A stretch of 64,000 nucleotides of DNA from Branchiostoma floridae (Eukaryota; Chordata; Leptocardii; Amphioxiformes; Branchiostomatidae). Position 1 is the first letter of the stretch. Each line of letters begins with the position of its first letter. This document shows positions 1 to 11,010 of this stretch, in pieces. Where the stretch lies: the NCBI RefSeq assembly GCF_000003815.2, contig NC_049981.1, positions 32,295,516 through 32,359,515 on the forward strand, written 5' to 3'. Both the position numbers and the translations under genes were made by a program. Under the pieces are notes generated by a model. It was not told the origin of the DNA. It saw nothing but the letters and a program-made list of their open reading frames with translations, and made no database searches.

Positions 1-131
1 CTGTACACGTCTTTTAACGCGAAAATGGCCTCTATTATCTCCACTGAAAATGATGTCACCTTGGTGGTATTTTCCCGATAAAATAGATTCACACATTGTT
101 CACAATATATGTGTTCTTTGCTTGACTTTAT

Positions 132-440
132 TTGCACAATGCACAGTGCTCAGTGGCACGATTGAGTCTGGTGTGTGCAAAATGCACAGTGCTCAATGGC
201 ACGATTGGTCTGGTGTGTGCAAAATGCACAGTGCTCAATGGCACGATTGGTCTGGTGTGTGCAAAATGCACAGTGCTCAATGGCACGATAGGTCTGGTGT
301 GTGCAAAATGCACAGTGCTCAATGGCACGATAGGTCTGGTGTGTGCAAAATGCACAGTGCTCAGTGGCACAATTGGTCTGGTGTGTGCAAAATGCAGTGC
401 TCAGTGGCACGATTGAGTCTGGTATGTGCAAAATGCACAG
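132..440. repeat. 42-bp tandem repeat array
   Basis: About seven head-to-tail copies of a 42-bp unit are visible, each containing GTGTGTGCAAAATGCACAGT followed by GCTCAATGGCACGAT or a one-base variant. The later copies are shortened or diverged. The array is open in several frames on both strands only because the period is a multiple of three, so I treat it as a non-coding minisatellite. Confidence 0.9.
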
Positions 441-829
441 TGATCAATGATCTGTTAATAGGTCTCAAGGTCTAATTTGGTTGGATCAAGGACTCTCTTT
501 CAAACCTCTTTGGTTGGATGCAAAATGTAATGCGTAGATTTCAGCAGAAGAAGTATAAATGTGTACTGTGTAAAATCTTATTGAGTACAGACTTTTGCTA
601 GCTGTAAGTTTCTGTATATTACTGTGTCACTTGTATATATAGCAGAGAACAGTCTAAGGCGTCACTGAAACAGAAAGAAAATATTGTCTTGATCACATAA
701 CATCTTACTAGTACCAACAAAAAGCAAAAATCTACAAAAGTTCAGGTGTGACATCTTGCCAACTGCTTTGCTGATTGTTTAACAGTTAGCTACAATCCGT
801 TGTTTTCTACTATTCTTTGGAAATGTATG
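441..829. other. unassigned stretch
   Basis: I see no coding exon, RNA gene or repeat structure here. It is AT-rich single-copy-looking sequence. Confidence 0.5.
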
Positions 830-1320
830 TTTTAATGTATTAGAATCCGATCCATCTTTTCAACTTGTACGATATTTTTACAATCAAAAATGCCCTGCAT
901 AATGCCTCGCATCGGCTCAAGCACAGTGCACCATTAAACTATCTAAATTCTCGTCAATCCCCACACACTGGTTTTACTAAAAAAACTATATACCGTTCCT
1001 TGGAAATATGTTTCAATGTGTCCGAATTCATGATCACTATCTTTTCAAATTGTACGTTACTCTTACGATCGAAAATGTCCTGCAGGACCTCCTGCAGCTG
1101 CATATATAGACGCACGCCCCCCTCCCACCCGCACGTAAACTGTTCCAATCGTTGCACAATAAACTTGACTGTATACCCTCCACAAAATCTTTCGTCAAAT
1201 GTCGTGCTCATTTTACTCACATGACACTACGCCTTAGAATGTAATGTTATATTTTAATACATCCGAATTCCAGAAAGATAACTTTACAAACTGTACCAAT
1301 TTCTGTACGATAAAAATCTC
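830..1320. repeat. degenerate ~200-bp repeat, three copies
   Basis: Three diverged copies of a block start near 815, 1000 and 1240. Each carries a segment like GGAAATATGTTTCAATGT, then TCCGAATTC, then TTGTACGATA followed by AAAATGTCCTGCA. The spacing is roughly 190-240 bp. No coding signature is visible. Confidence 0.55.
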
Positions 1321-1348
1321 ACCTCCTCCGCACCGTCAACGCCCGTGA

Positions 1349-1563
1349 GGGTATTTACCGGAATAACCCGAAATGACCCGGAATAACCCGGAATAACCGT
1401 AATATTTCTTGTTCCCATGGCCATATATACATTATTTTATGCCAAAATATTGCATTCTGCGATCTTAACTTATCAAAGCACACTGTATTTCGGTAGCTTT
1501 CATCCTTTATTAAGGTTATTCCGGGTTATTCCGGGTTATTCCGGGTTATTCCGCTAAATACCC
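1349..1563. mobile_element. small inverted-repeat element with ten-base subrepeats
   Basis: The left arm begins GGGTATTTACCGGAATAACC and continues as copies of GGAATAACCC. The right arm (about 1513-1563) is the inverse, built of GGGTTATTCC units and ending CGCTAAATACCC. The spacer is about 110 bp with no gene. The ten-base unit CCGTCAACGC stands just outside both ends (about 1332 and 1568), but with unequal spacing, so it is not a clean target duplication. The element is a miniature foldback or MITE; its family is not determinable. Confidence 0.6.
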
Positions 1564-1737
1564 GGACCCGTCAACGCTATCGCAAAATGAACCGTGCGAT
1601 TTAACGACAACTCCTCAAATGTTACATGACCAGTGTTTTACTGCAAATCAAGAAACATTTTCCTTTCCTAGACTTTGCTAATGAGCGCTGCAATGTTTTC
1701 TGTACGAGTAGAGGTCATGGATAAACAGTATTCTTAC

Positions 1738-1858
1738 AACGTTTATTTGAAGGGCTAAGAAGGGCTGAGAATTGTCGTAAAAACGCACGGTACATTGCGT
1801 TTATTTGAAGGGCTGAGAAGGGCTGAGAATTGTCGTAAAAACGCACGGTACATTTTGC
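1738..1858. repeat. 61-bp direct duplication
   Basis: Two adjacent copies of a block beginning GTTTATTTGAAGGGCT and ending AACGCACGGTACATT are nearly identical. It is a simple local duplication with no coding content. Confidence 0.8.
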
Positions 1859-2212
1859 GACCATAGCAGACCCATCCAAGGACGAACCATTAAACCGGGC
1901 ACAAAGCCGGGCGCCTTCGGCGCCCCGGCAAAAAGTGTTGCCTTTGTGGTAAATTTTAAAGCATACTTTTGATAAACGAGAGCATGTATAGTAATGCACA
2001 ATATCAACTTTCACATATGTCCCTTACATGTTCCAATTTCTTTGAGTTCTTCTTTTAGATAGAAACATTCTAATGAAGCCAGTGTGTCATTGGGTTTATC
2101 TTGAGTCAACAAAATTTTTACCACGAAAAATACGAAAGGGCATGCATGATGCGTATTGTATTCCTTGTAATTCTAAATTAACCTGTGCATTCCTAAATAT
2201 TGCAACCTATTG

Positions 2213-5200
2213 ATGACATCTAATCGTTGTTTAGATTCCGAGTCTCAAATGCTGGAGCGGCTTGCTGACCAGCTAGACGAGGAAAACGTCCAGCAACTGT
2301 TGCAAGTATGCCCCCTATCCAGGGAGCTAAAACGGGAAATGCAAGATTCACAGAAACCACGTGACTTGTTGAAGGCAATGGTTAAACTGGACTACATTAA
2401 AGCGGGTGAGTACTCCTATCTATTTCCAAAATGTTTCTATGAGACATAAAATTGCAAACCTGTCTATCTAATATTTTTATGTCCAATATTATTGCCAGGC
2501 TCATGTCCTGACCAACTTTACCTCTTTGATAGAATATCGAAACGACTTTTACTTTTTCCTGAGCAATTTAAAGCTATCTCTGATTTCTTTTGTTTTGTCA
2601 TGGCAAAAGAACAAAAGATTGTGATGGGGGATGTGACCTTGAGTAAGCTTTCCAGACTTCAAATGTGATCAACTTATGTTTCAGAATTCATTACGAAAGT
2701 GGGTTTGTTCTGCGCTACCTTGTTCAGTCTAAAAGGGCAGATGATCTCTCTATATGACAAGCATTGTCTCAAAGAATGTTTTCTTTTACCGTTGCAGACA
2801 ATCTTACAATGCTCCGGAAGGACATGATCACTGCTGGTATCAGCTGGAATGCTGTTGTTCGAAACATTCCTGGTGAGTTGGTTTTCATTTTTGTCATTTG
2901 ATAAGTATCGTTGTAAGTGAGTTACAGGCAGGTTTCATAATAACATGATCAAAAACATGGTGATTTTTAGTGTTTAGTATTAGTTTATCGTAAATGGTAA
3001 ATAGTCAGAAAAAGAATGCATACGAATCTATATAGTCCCTAAGAAAATGATATATTAGTGCAAATCAGGTTGACTAGTGTACTAGTACTGTGCACGTAAT
3101 CGCTTTATTTGACTGACGTTTCGTCTTTGGTAAAACGGATCACATTATCAACACGTTCGACGCAGAAATGGATTGTCGACTGCAAACCGCCCTCGAGCAG
3201 AACGTTGTGACGATTGCATGGCTATGTTTCCCTTTGGATAACACAAATGCGCCTTCTCTGACTCGCTGACAGCTGGTTTGTGGCGAAGCCCAAGATACTT
3301 AAATTTGTAACATAGGAAAGCAGAGAGACCAGAGGGAGTATGTCGACGTTGGTCTCTCTGTGTAGGAGAATGCTGTTAGTCGAGTAAACACTTTGGTGTG
3401 TACAGAATTTTCAAGAATTTTGCTATTCATGCAATAACGTAAATAACTTTTTCAGGGGCGACCAATCTTCGTCAACCGATGGCTGAAGAGGCTGACATTG
3501 GGCAAATAGGTGGAGCAGTTGAGATTCCACATTTTGTCAAACTTGTTGTACCAGCTGATGCCCTACAACAGAACACGAAGGTCACACTCTCAACTGTGGA
3601 CTTTCCAAGCCTCCTGATCAGAAGTAAGGGTGTCCACTGGAGCTCTGACTACCCATGGTCACATGCTGAAGCTGCCTGCGCACGTGAGCTGTTGGGTAAA
3701 GTTTTGTTTTCTCCTGCTTTCCACGTCAACCTACATGGCGCAAAGCTGACGGGAAAGGTGCCCGTGGAGGTACACACATGGCGACCTTCCGGCACGGAGG
3801 ATCACAAGTGTATCATTCTTCATCATGATGACATCAACGGCTGGAAGGATATCAGTTCCGAAGCTAAACTCCGTGAAACAGAAGACCGACTTGTGATCAG
3901 TCTGAGTCAATGCAGCACCACTGTACCAATCTGGGTCCCTCTTGTGCTCTTTAGCACTGTAATTGCCGCAGCCACATCGTCACCAGCTTTAGCACCAGTA
4001 GTGTTAGGCACAGCAGCAGCGGTCAAGGCGGGGGAATATTTGGTCACACAGATGCTAAATCGCAGTAAGGAAGGCACATTGAAATGCTGGTTTTCAGCGT
4101 ACATGAAACCAGCTAACAAACCTGACGTACAGTTCCACGTTCTGTGTAAGGACGGTGTGTCGCAAGGAGCATTTCCGTACAGAGAAGGTTTTGTTCACTG
4201 CGGTGACAATAGATCACAAGTTTGCCTCTTCAATGGCGAATGCATCGATGTTCACGTCAAAGATGCTTCGAGCGAACATGAGAAAACTGTGAAGTCAGTG
4301 ATCGTGGATGAAGTTGGATGCCGTTCACAGTGGGGTCAGCAAGTACAACTGATCTTACTAAGGGAGAAGTTTCTCATTGGCGAAGTAACAATCAAGAGAA
4401 ACAAGGGAACCCAAGACGTCTGTAGCCTGACTTTTGAGCAGGTAAGACAAGCGTCTAACTTGTAAATTGCTATATATATTGTCTATGGAAATGTTATGGA
4501 AATTGGTTTGTAAAGAAACAACTTTTTTTCATTACACTGTCACTCGGCGATACTAAAAGCAATGGTTCATTTCTGTACATGTTTGGTGGAGTATTCGACT
4601 TCCATTTTAAAATCCTACAAGGCTGACTGCCTCTGTACTATTGACTGTAAAACTTAGAAATGACTACAAACTCTAGTCTACTTCGCTCTTGTCATTTTCT
4701 TCGATAAGCCCCCAAATGTGTAAATGCCGATTTTTTTTCAGGTCCGTTCTTTCGGACAGGTCTTACAATAAAATCAATTTTGTTTCGGTACCAACCCCTG
4801 ACTGACATACATTAGAAACTGATATCGTGTGTAATATAGAAACTTCTCATCCATATATTTATATAGAATAAGTGTGAAATCAAGCTGATTTTACTGGGTC
4901 ATCGAGTGCGGGTGAACTCTTAGGAACCGCATAAATTATTGATTATTCTTTATATTCTTTTTTAGTTATGACTTTACTTGATGTTATCGACAAACCTAAT
5001 TTTTTGTTACTGATCCAACATTTTGTTTCTTCCGTAACAGCGAGACGTTTTGCCGCAACGTGAGTAATGAAATCGTTTTCATCACCTCTTTGGTATTGGT
5101 TTTAGTTTGTAAGTCTGCAACAACCGAAAATCATTGGCTGAATGTTGAATACATGTTGATAAATGGGGTCTGTTTGCGATCTTGCTTTGTCAAACTGAAT

Positions 5201-7632
5201 TGCGAGTGAATTTATGTTTCCGAAGTACCATTGATATGCCCTTAAGCCCAATCAGTGTTCAAAGAAATATACTATCATAATGATAGACTACGAATACCAT
5301 GGAATAGGAAGATAGCAAAATGATTTGAATGACGTGTCCCCACCTGAAAAAGCAAGGAACAAGGACAGGAGAAACGCAAAACAAAGCTATTTGATAAATA
5401 AATCATCAAACCATTATGGTCAATGTGCACTATCAAAAGTTATCGGATGAAGGGAACCAACTTAAAGATATATGCAAGCCATGATTTTATTAATGTCTTA
5501 TCTGAATGTACGAATTTAGCATAGAAGCAAACACGTATCAATAGCTTATATTCATGGATTGTCAATGTTGCCGAATATCGCATAGAAATTTTTTAGTTGA
5601 AATGGAAAAGACACATTTTCTTCATAAACTACGATTACATAGTATAATATAGTAGTCTTCGATATCTTATTTCAAAATGGACCACATCAATTCTATGATC
5701 AATAATGCCTATCTCCGTTCCAAGGCCAATACCGTCCCGATCAGTTGTCAGAATCCAACACCAGTCAGAGTGGGAGCAGACCATCGGGTGAGCCTTCAGA
5801 ACATCCGCTTCAGGAACAAGACCTGGCCACTCCATCTTCGGGTACCAGTGAGCTCATCCTTATTCCAGTGATGTTAAATACAAAATTGCCCTTGTATTCA
5901 TACTTTACACTAGCACTAGTACTTATTATATTACCACGTTCATCCCGCAATCATTGCCAACATGAATAACATACTGTCTAAAGCAGTGCAGTATAAAGAG
6001 CACTTGTCGGCCTAAGGGGTTTTCTGAAGACTAGCAACAAATGACAGTGTCCATATGATACTAGTAATCTCTGCGTTGACCCTATGATATCAAACAAGCA
6101 GGTACTTGGACACAGGTGACCAACAGAGGACTATATGTGATCCAACTTTACTTTCAAAAATATGTTCATTGTTTTTTTTAATGCATTCCAGGCAGATGTT
6201 CTGTCCTGTTGGTTAGCACAGAGTATGGCACATCAAAGGGCGGAATCTCCACCATCAACCGCAAGGTGGCCCGCATGATCACCAACGCGGGTGCCAAGGT
6301 CTACGCTACCGTGTTGGAGGCAAGTCAACAAGATGAGAGGGATGCCAAACGAGATGGAGTGAAACTCCTCACGCCTCACCCAGATCCCGACAGCAGCGCG
6401 AAGCCGTCCTTAGAGTGGCTGACTGTGTACCACAGCGTTCACTTTCCACACATCCCATCAGATGTCTGCTGCATTGTGGGCCATGTTGACGTCACAAGTA
6501 GAGCAGCGAGGAAGATCAAAGAAGAGCGATTTCCACACGCCAAGCTCGCCATGTTCGGTCACGTGGCGCCAGAGGAGACGGAGCACTACAAGAGTGACGA
6601 GAAGGCCCTGGGTGTGGGGAGGAAGGAAGCCAGCATCCAGGACGACATTGGCAAGGCTGATGTCGTCTTCTCGGTGGGACCACGCATTCACCGCCATTAC
6701 GACAGATTCCTCAGTCAGAGTCACGTGGCTCACCACATCTTCCTACCTGAACCTTCAAAGGTGTTCAGTGAAGCAACAGTGACATTTGGCGAAGAAGGGG
6801 AAGTCGAGAAGCCAGAGAGGGTTGTTCTGTCCATCGGTAGGGTGCGGAATGTGGAGATGTTGAAAGGTCACGACCTGGCCGCAGGATCCATAGACAAGGC
6901 GGCACAGCGGCTTGATAATCAGTACACACTGAAGCTGAGAGTCCGCGGCATCGATGAGAACGACTTCAAGAAGAGCAAGAGAATCCTGGAGGAGAAGCTG
7001 AAAACCGGCCGGGTCAAACCCACCCTGCTTCCGTACGGCACTCAAGAGGAGGTCCGCCGAGACATGGAGGCCTGTCACCTGGTCCTGATGCCGTCCCGGG
7101 CCGAACCGTTCGGACTGGTCGGCCTGGAGGCCATCGCGGCAGGAGTTCCCGTCCTCATCTCAGAGCAGTCAGGACTCGCGGAACTGGTGGCCCAACTGGC
7201 GAAGAAGTACCAGCCCAACTTTCGTCACTGTATCGTCAATATGAAGGGAGACACCGCAACCGACGCTGATGCAGAGAAGTGGGCAGACAGAATCGAGGAC
7301 GTCCTCAAGAACGCCAAGTCAGAGTTCGCGGAAGCCCGCGCCTTCAGGGAGAAACTGCTGGCCTCCAAGTACTGGGAAGAGTCTCACCAGACGTTCCTAC
7401 AGGCGTGTGGCATCACTGGTAAGAAACCGTGATCATATCTAAATATACCTCAACAGATAAATACTCTGTGAAACTATATACAAATTCTTCAATGTTTCCA
7501 TCATCATATACTGTCTTTATGATATTTCATAACAATATTGTTCTTGGCTCATCGTTTAAACTCCTGTACTTTACAGCCAGCCCCAGTGCCCAAGCGGAGG
7601 GTGGAGATGCTGAAGCCGATGACTCCAACTGA
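2213..7632 (+). CDS. Gene 1: DED - ZU5 - UPA-like - GT4 glycosyltransferase protein (5' end uncertain)
   Basis: Proposed coding exons are 2213 or 2235-2405, 2798-2872, 3456-4441, 5041-5059, 5725-5847, 6192-7418 and 7577-7632. With the ATG at 2213 the sum is 2679 nt, or 892 residues plus stop, and all junction phases match. The 2213 ATG is only one option: an acceptor-like TTTAG just before 2235 would join an unseen upstream exon in phase 1. Order of parts: death-effector fold (about residues 12-90), ZU5 (about 98-250), hydrophobic segment (248-281), UPA-like region (to 418), low-complexity linker, GT4 (467-875), short acidic tail. The C-terminal half is paralogous to genes 2 and 3, while the front is not. 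The likely role is a cytosolic death-fold adaptor or sensor carrying a glycosyltransferase payload. No Roc-COR or TIR exon is visible upstream within the window. Confidence 0.7.
2235..2872 (+). CDS. Gene 1 death-effector-like domain (two exons)
   Basis: Exon 2235-2405 and exon 2798-2872 (donor GTGAGT after both, acceptor TTGCAG before the second) join in phase 1. Together they encode about 80 residues with the amphipathic helix pattern of a DED: MLERLADQLDEENVQQLLQV, then a KPRDLLKAMVKLDYIKA helix, then a DNLTMLRKDM helix. DEDs pair with other DEDs in caspase-8/FADD-type assemblies. The fold call rests on the pattern of leucines and the L-x-K-L-D-Y-I-K-A-D-N-L segment; a CARD or DD is less likely. 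Confidence 0.6.
3456..4441 (+). CDS. Gene 1 ZU5 - hydrophobic segment - UPA-like exon
   Basis: This single 986-nt exon (acceptor TTTTTCAG, donor CAG/GTAAGA) encodes about 328 residues. The first 150 read as a ZU5 domain: GGAVEIPHFVKLVVPADAL resembles the ZU5 opening strand, followed by PVEVHTWRPSG and a W-K-D-I-S strand. The usual self-cleavage tripeptide HFS near the ZU5 end appears as QCS in LSQCSTTVPIWV, so cleavage is doubtful. A run of about 34 mostly hydrophobic residues (nt 3929-4030) follows. The rest, from LKCWFSAYMKPANKPDVQF to the exon end, resembles a UPA domain. ZU5-UPA modules occur in UNC5, PIDD and ankyrins, where they mediate regulation of a linked death domain. Confidence 0.7.
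4442..5724. other. Gene 1 introns around a proposed 19-nt exon
   Basis: This AT-rich sequence holds no long exon. The only supported coding piece is the micro-exon at 5041-5059, annotated separately. A second cag...cag candidate at about 4742-4759 is 18 nt and would not correct the phase. Confidence 0.4.
5041..5059 (+). CDS. Gene 1 proposed 19-nt micro-exon
   Basis: A good acceptor (pyrimidine-rich tract ending TTCCGTAACAG) is followed by 19 nt and then the donor GTGAGT. The exon upstream ends in phase 0, and the linker exon downstream must be entered in phase 1. A piece of length 1 modulo 3 is therefore required, and this one fits exactly, giving R-D-V-L-P-Q-R. No transcript evidence was available. 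Confidence 0.4.
5725..5847 (+). CDS. Gene 1 linker exon
   Basis: This exon encodes GQYRPDQLSESNTSQSGSRP and a further Ser/Pro/Glu-rich stretch. It is homologous in position, phase (1 to 1) and opening residues to the linker exons of gene 2 (GHYKQGNT) and gene 3 (GRHKQSFT). It is a probable disordered spacer between the UPA-like region and the glycosyltransferase. The donor could be after 5847 (GTGAGC) or 5841 (GTACCA); the former is the stronger match. Confidence 0.6.
6192..7418 (+). CDS. Gene 1 GT4-type glycosyltransferase exon
   Basis: A 1227-nt exon encodes a complete GT-B fold glycosyltransferase of the GT4 type, about 409 residues. The N-terminal Rossmann half starts VLLVSTEYGTSKGGISTINR, with the Gly-rich acceptor loop. 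The C-terminal half has VVLSIGRVRNVEMLKGHD, where the Arg and Lys fit the nucleotide-sugar phosphate site. It also has the E-x7-E motif in RAEPFGLVGLEAIAAGVPVL (Glu codons at 7103 and 7127), followed by the usual GVPVLISE strand. GT4 enzymes transfer a sugar from a nucleotide donor with retention of configuration. Donor and acceptor cannot be read from sequence. It differs from genes 2 and 3 near the end (AQLAKKYQPNF, one residue shorter). Confidence 0.9.
7577..7632 (+). CDS. Gene 1 terminal exon, acidic tail
   Basis: The acceptor TTTACAG leads to a phase-1 exon encoding ASPSAQAEGGDAEADDSN and a TGA stop. The same exon ends genes 2 and 3. It is short, acidic and probably disordered. Confidence 0.8.
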
Positions 7633-7666
7633 GGATCTGACAACAATAGAGAAAACATGCAGTGTA

Positions 7667-7672
7667 AATAAA
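7667..7672 (+). terminator. Gene 1 polyadenylation signal
   Basis: AATAAA lies 35 bp after the stop codon in GTGTAAATAAAGTGGTTTGA, which is conserved at the same place after genes 2 and 3. Confidence 0.8.
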
Positions 7673-7679
7673 GTGGTTT

Positions 7680-9720
7680 GACAGTGGGTTGTAGTTAAAA
7701 CGTCTAATGATGCTGGGGAAAAAACACCTTAAATAATTCCGTTAATGAATGTAGCGTGAAAAAAATTGAGACATTACCTGCTGTGTGCGGTAGACAAAGG
7801 CAAATTCTCAATAGTTGGACAACATTTTTATCACTTGTATAATACTTTTTACTGAAAGTATTTGATGCATGTTACTGCTTGTGACTGGATTTTTTCATTA
7901 ATATTTTGTTTTATGAAACAATACAGGTCAATGCATATGGTGGATTTTTTTCACAATAGGAATGGAATACATGTAAGTAATGGATTTTAGGATAGAATCT
8001 TAACGTCAGTCCAGAATTAACTTTTCTATACCATTCTATCCCATTCTATATCAGAAATGAACTGAGTAAATGGTGATCATCGACAGCAGAATCCATCACA
8101 ACAATTTAACGAGTCACATGTAGGGACCCGAAACACTACGTTATCTATCGATCTGACGTCCGTATTAAGAGATTGAAACACATCTGATCTCCAAACGTAT
8201 TTGATCTACCTAAAATTGTGTCTTTTCAATAGACCTCTGTATTGTTGTCAACATCATAAATCGAATAAAAAATTCACTTGATTGCAAATTGTTCTTTTTC
8301 CTCTATTGTTTAGCTGCAAATACAGTAGGTGGCCTATCTATTCATTAGCTATCAGTAAGGGCTAACTCTGGGGGGAGAGTGCGAGATATGTACATGATTA
8401 TGACAAAAATGGCTGTTCTTTTTGTCTCAATATTCAACGTTGATAGAATATTTTGTAACGTTGTTAAAGCTATCAGTAGCCTAATACGAGCAAAACAGTA
8501 TCTGAATTGTATTAGCAGATAAAGACTATTTGTACCTTTGTTTGAGAATGAATAAACATCGTCACCACTTAACAGAGAGCAGAAACACTATTTATATCCC
8601 CCCTCCCCCCAACTGACATCACAAAGAAAGTGCTAGTACCGTTCACAGGAAGCATTTGAAACTTCATAAAAGAATAATTTGCTGGAAGTATCGCAGTGAA
8701 CATTTTTAGATAAACATTATAAAAGAAAAAAACAGTATCCATTTCGGTTTGGGAAGGCATGAAGAGAGATGCCGGGTACTGATAATGATATAGATATGCT
8801 AGGTAGCCACATCGGTCAGACAGACTGCACCGCCTGCTGCTGAAGACCTGAAATTCTACATTTCTTACACCCAGTCAGCAACAGTTGCACCCGTTATTAT
8901 GTACCAGTCGGAGGTTATGTCAGCTGGATCACAGTATTGTATAGGGAGGCCAACAAAACGGCATTTTATAATCATCATGGTAAACTTGTTCTGTGAGAAT
9001 CTTGAAAGAACATGGCTGAGAAAGGCGATGACATCACACACTTGTAATGAGTAAGGCCTGGTATTTAGGCATGACAACTAGATTTTGTGTTTCTATGTGG
9101 GTTTTTTTACAGAATTGGAAGAACACCCTGACCCAATCCGACACTCTGACTGGACTATTTGTTCGTTAAGACTCCGATAGATGCACATTCTGGCATGCTA
9201 AATCGTCATGATTTCTAACCAACATGCTTTAAGCGAAGGGATATGACTTTACTCACGGGATGCCTTACTAACCTTGCCTGAACTCCACGATACCTCTTCT
9301 ACCCACTCTTCTTGACTTGCATGCTCTAAAAGACAATATATATGAAGAAGTTTACAGCAACCATTAGGGAACATAACACCATCTAACAGTTACATCCGGG
9401 ATCTTCAGACCCTGGCTGAAGATCTCACACCGAAGTTTCTGGCAGACATTTACAGCCTGTTACTGTCACGTGACGTTCTGCGTCTTCCGCACCCAGTCAG
9501 CAATAATTGTTGTCTTTCTGGGCTATCAGATGGAAGTTATGACAGCATAATCGCAGTAACGGACATAGAGGAATGGAAACTAGAACTTACGCCATGGTTA
9601 TGAATGAGGGGATTGAGATGGCCTTTCTCGAGACGCCATGACACCGACCCTATATTTTTCAGAACTGAAACAGGAAACAACATTTTTATCCTAGGTCTGA
9701 TTAAGTGAAGAGTGAGCCTA
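7680..9720. repeat. Duplicated 3' flank of gene 1
   Basis: This non-coding block is paralogous to about 32580-34610 and about 52385-54360. Shared landmarks include CAGTGGGTTGTAGTTAAAAC, the poly-C tract region near 8600, GGTTATGTCAGCTGGATCAC and TCAGACCGAAGTTTC-like segments. It shows that the genes were duplicated together with about 2 kb of downstream DNA. No exon is supported in it. Confidence 0.75.
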
Positions 9721-11010
9721 AAGCGGCAAATTATTCCCCTACAAGGAAATTTACATGACTAAATCTACATGGCTAAATTTTACTATTTTTAAGCTAACAC
9801 ATGTCTGATGGAGTCTGGCATGTTGATCTTAAGATTCTGTAAAACTTATGACTGTCTAGTGATGTATGACTGGCTATACAGGTAGCAATCCCAGTTTCAG
9901 AGACACAGACAACTGAAGACTGATCAACTGGTGTGTTCCCAACCTTGTTTCGTTACTGTGAGATAATGTTGTTGTTGTGAGTACAAGGACACCAATGGCA
10001 GACACAAACCCATACATCAACCAAAAAAGTGGAAATACGGTCTTTGTTAACTTTCATCAGCTGGTTCTGAATGTTGCAAAATGTATGTCATGGACGAGGT
10101 AGTTACGTTTTTTTAAGCACTCATAGAATTTTAAGAGTGTAACATTGTTTTCAAGTGTACACAATAAAATCCAAGTTCTTCTGAGGTCTCCTGAATATTC
10201 GTGTTTTTGTTTGTACAGACCGAAATGTTTTGTTTTAATGAAGAAATGTTTGCATGTTGGATATTTTGCTAGTTGGAACAAGTTTGGTCAGAATGACACT
10301 TTGGAACTGAGAAGTTGATAATGTTTTAGAATGGTTTGATGTCAGTTCTCTGCAATTGTATAACATTTAAACTGCAAGTCTACCTAGTTGCACAAATGCT
10401 AAATGCTCTGCACCCATCGAAACAACAAATTGAATTATAATTCCTCACTAGGTTGAATGTAGATCATTGTAACTGTTTGTTCACCATCTCATAGTTCTGT
10501 TGGTACCCTGAAACTGCCTCATTCAAAAACAAGGTAACATTAACTAGATATGCTAAGTGCAGATTAATTAATCCACTGGCACAGATGTCCAGGTTTTCAT
10601 GACAGTAAACTAATTGCGTACATGGACAGGAATGCAGTTATAGGACACCCAGCTAACCTATGCTCTAATCAATTCAGATCTGATAGATACAAAAATAACC
10701 AATAGCAGCAGAGAATTTGGTAGATCCTGTTTTAGATTTCTGTTTTTTTGTCCTTTACTTACTGGCCCACCTTGAGCTTATGTGTACAGAGTTTTTAAAG
10801 ATTTGTTTGTGCAATGCAATGTTAAAATTTTATTGCAGCAGAACAGTCATATTTTTGTAACATTACTGACTGTACATGTTCAGTTTGTCCTAAAGGAAAA
10901 CACTGTATAGGAGTACAGTAGTTATAGCGTCTTAGATACACAAAGGAAAATATGTCCGTAATATATATGTAGATATATATGTGTTATTCTCTTCGCCAAG
11001 AAGAGTATGA
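9721..11010. other. unassigned spacer
   Basis: I see no coding exon or clear repeat. There is no counterpart in the second spacer, where the homologous sequence jumps from about 34610 to sequence matching 15640. Confidence 0.5.

Noticed and set aside
132-440. Possible CRISPR array in the 42-bp or 84-bp repeats
   Set aside because: Units are contiguous with no unique spacers, and the gene structure is animal.
128-475. Open frames repeating MHSAQWHDWSGVCK and its reverse
   Set aside because: The 42-bp period keeps several frames open on both strands; this is a minisatellite, not a protein.
1332-1577. CCGTCAACGC on both sides of the small inverted-repeat element as a target duplication
   Set aside because: The spacing to the element ends differs on the two sides (CCGTGAG versus GGA), so it does not fit a simple duplication.
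5677-5871. 64-codon frame starting MDHINSMINN as an independent small gene
   Set aside because: The overlapping phase-1 frame (GQYRPDQLSES) aligns with the linker exons of genes 2 and 3 and has matching splice sites.
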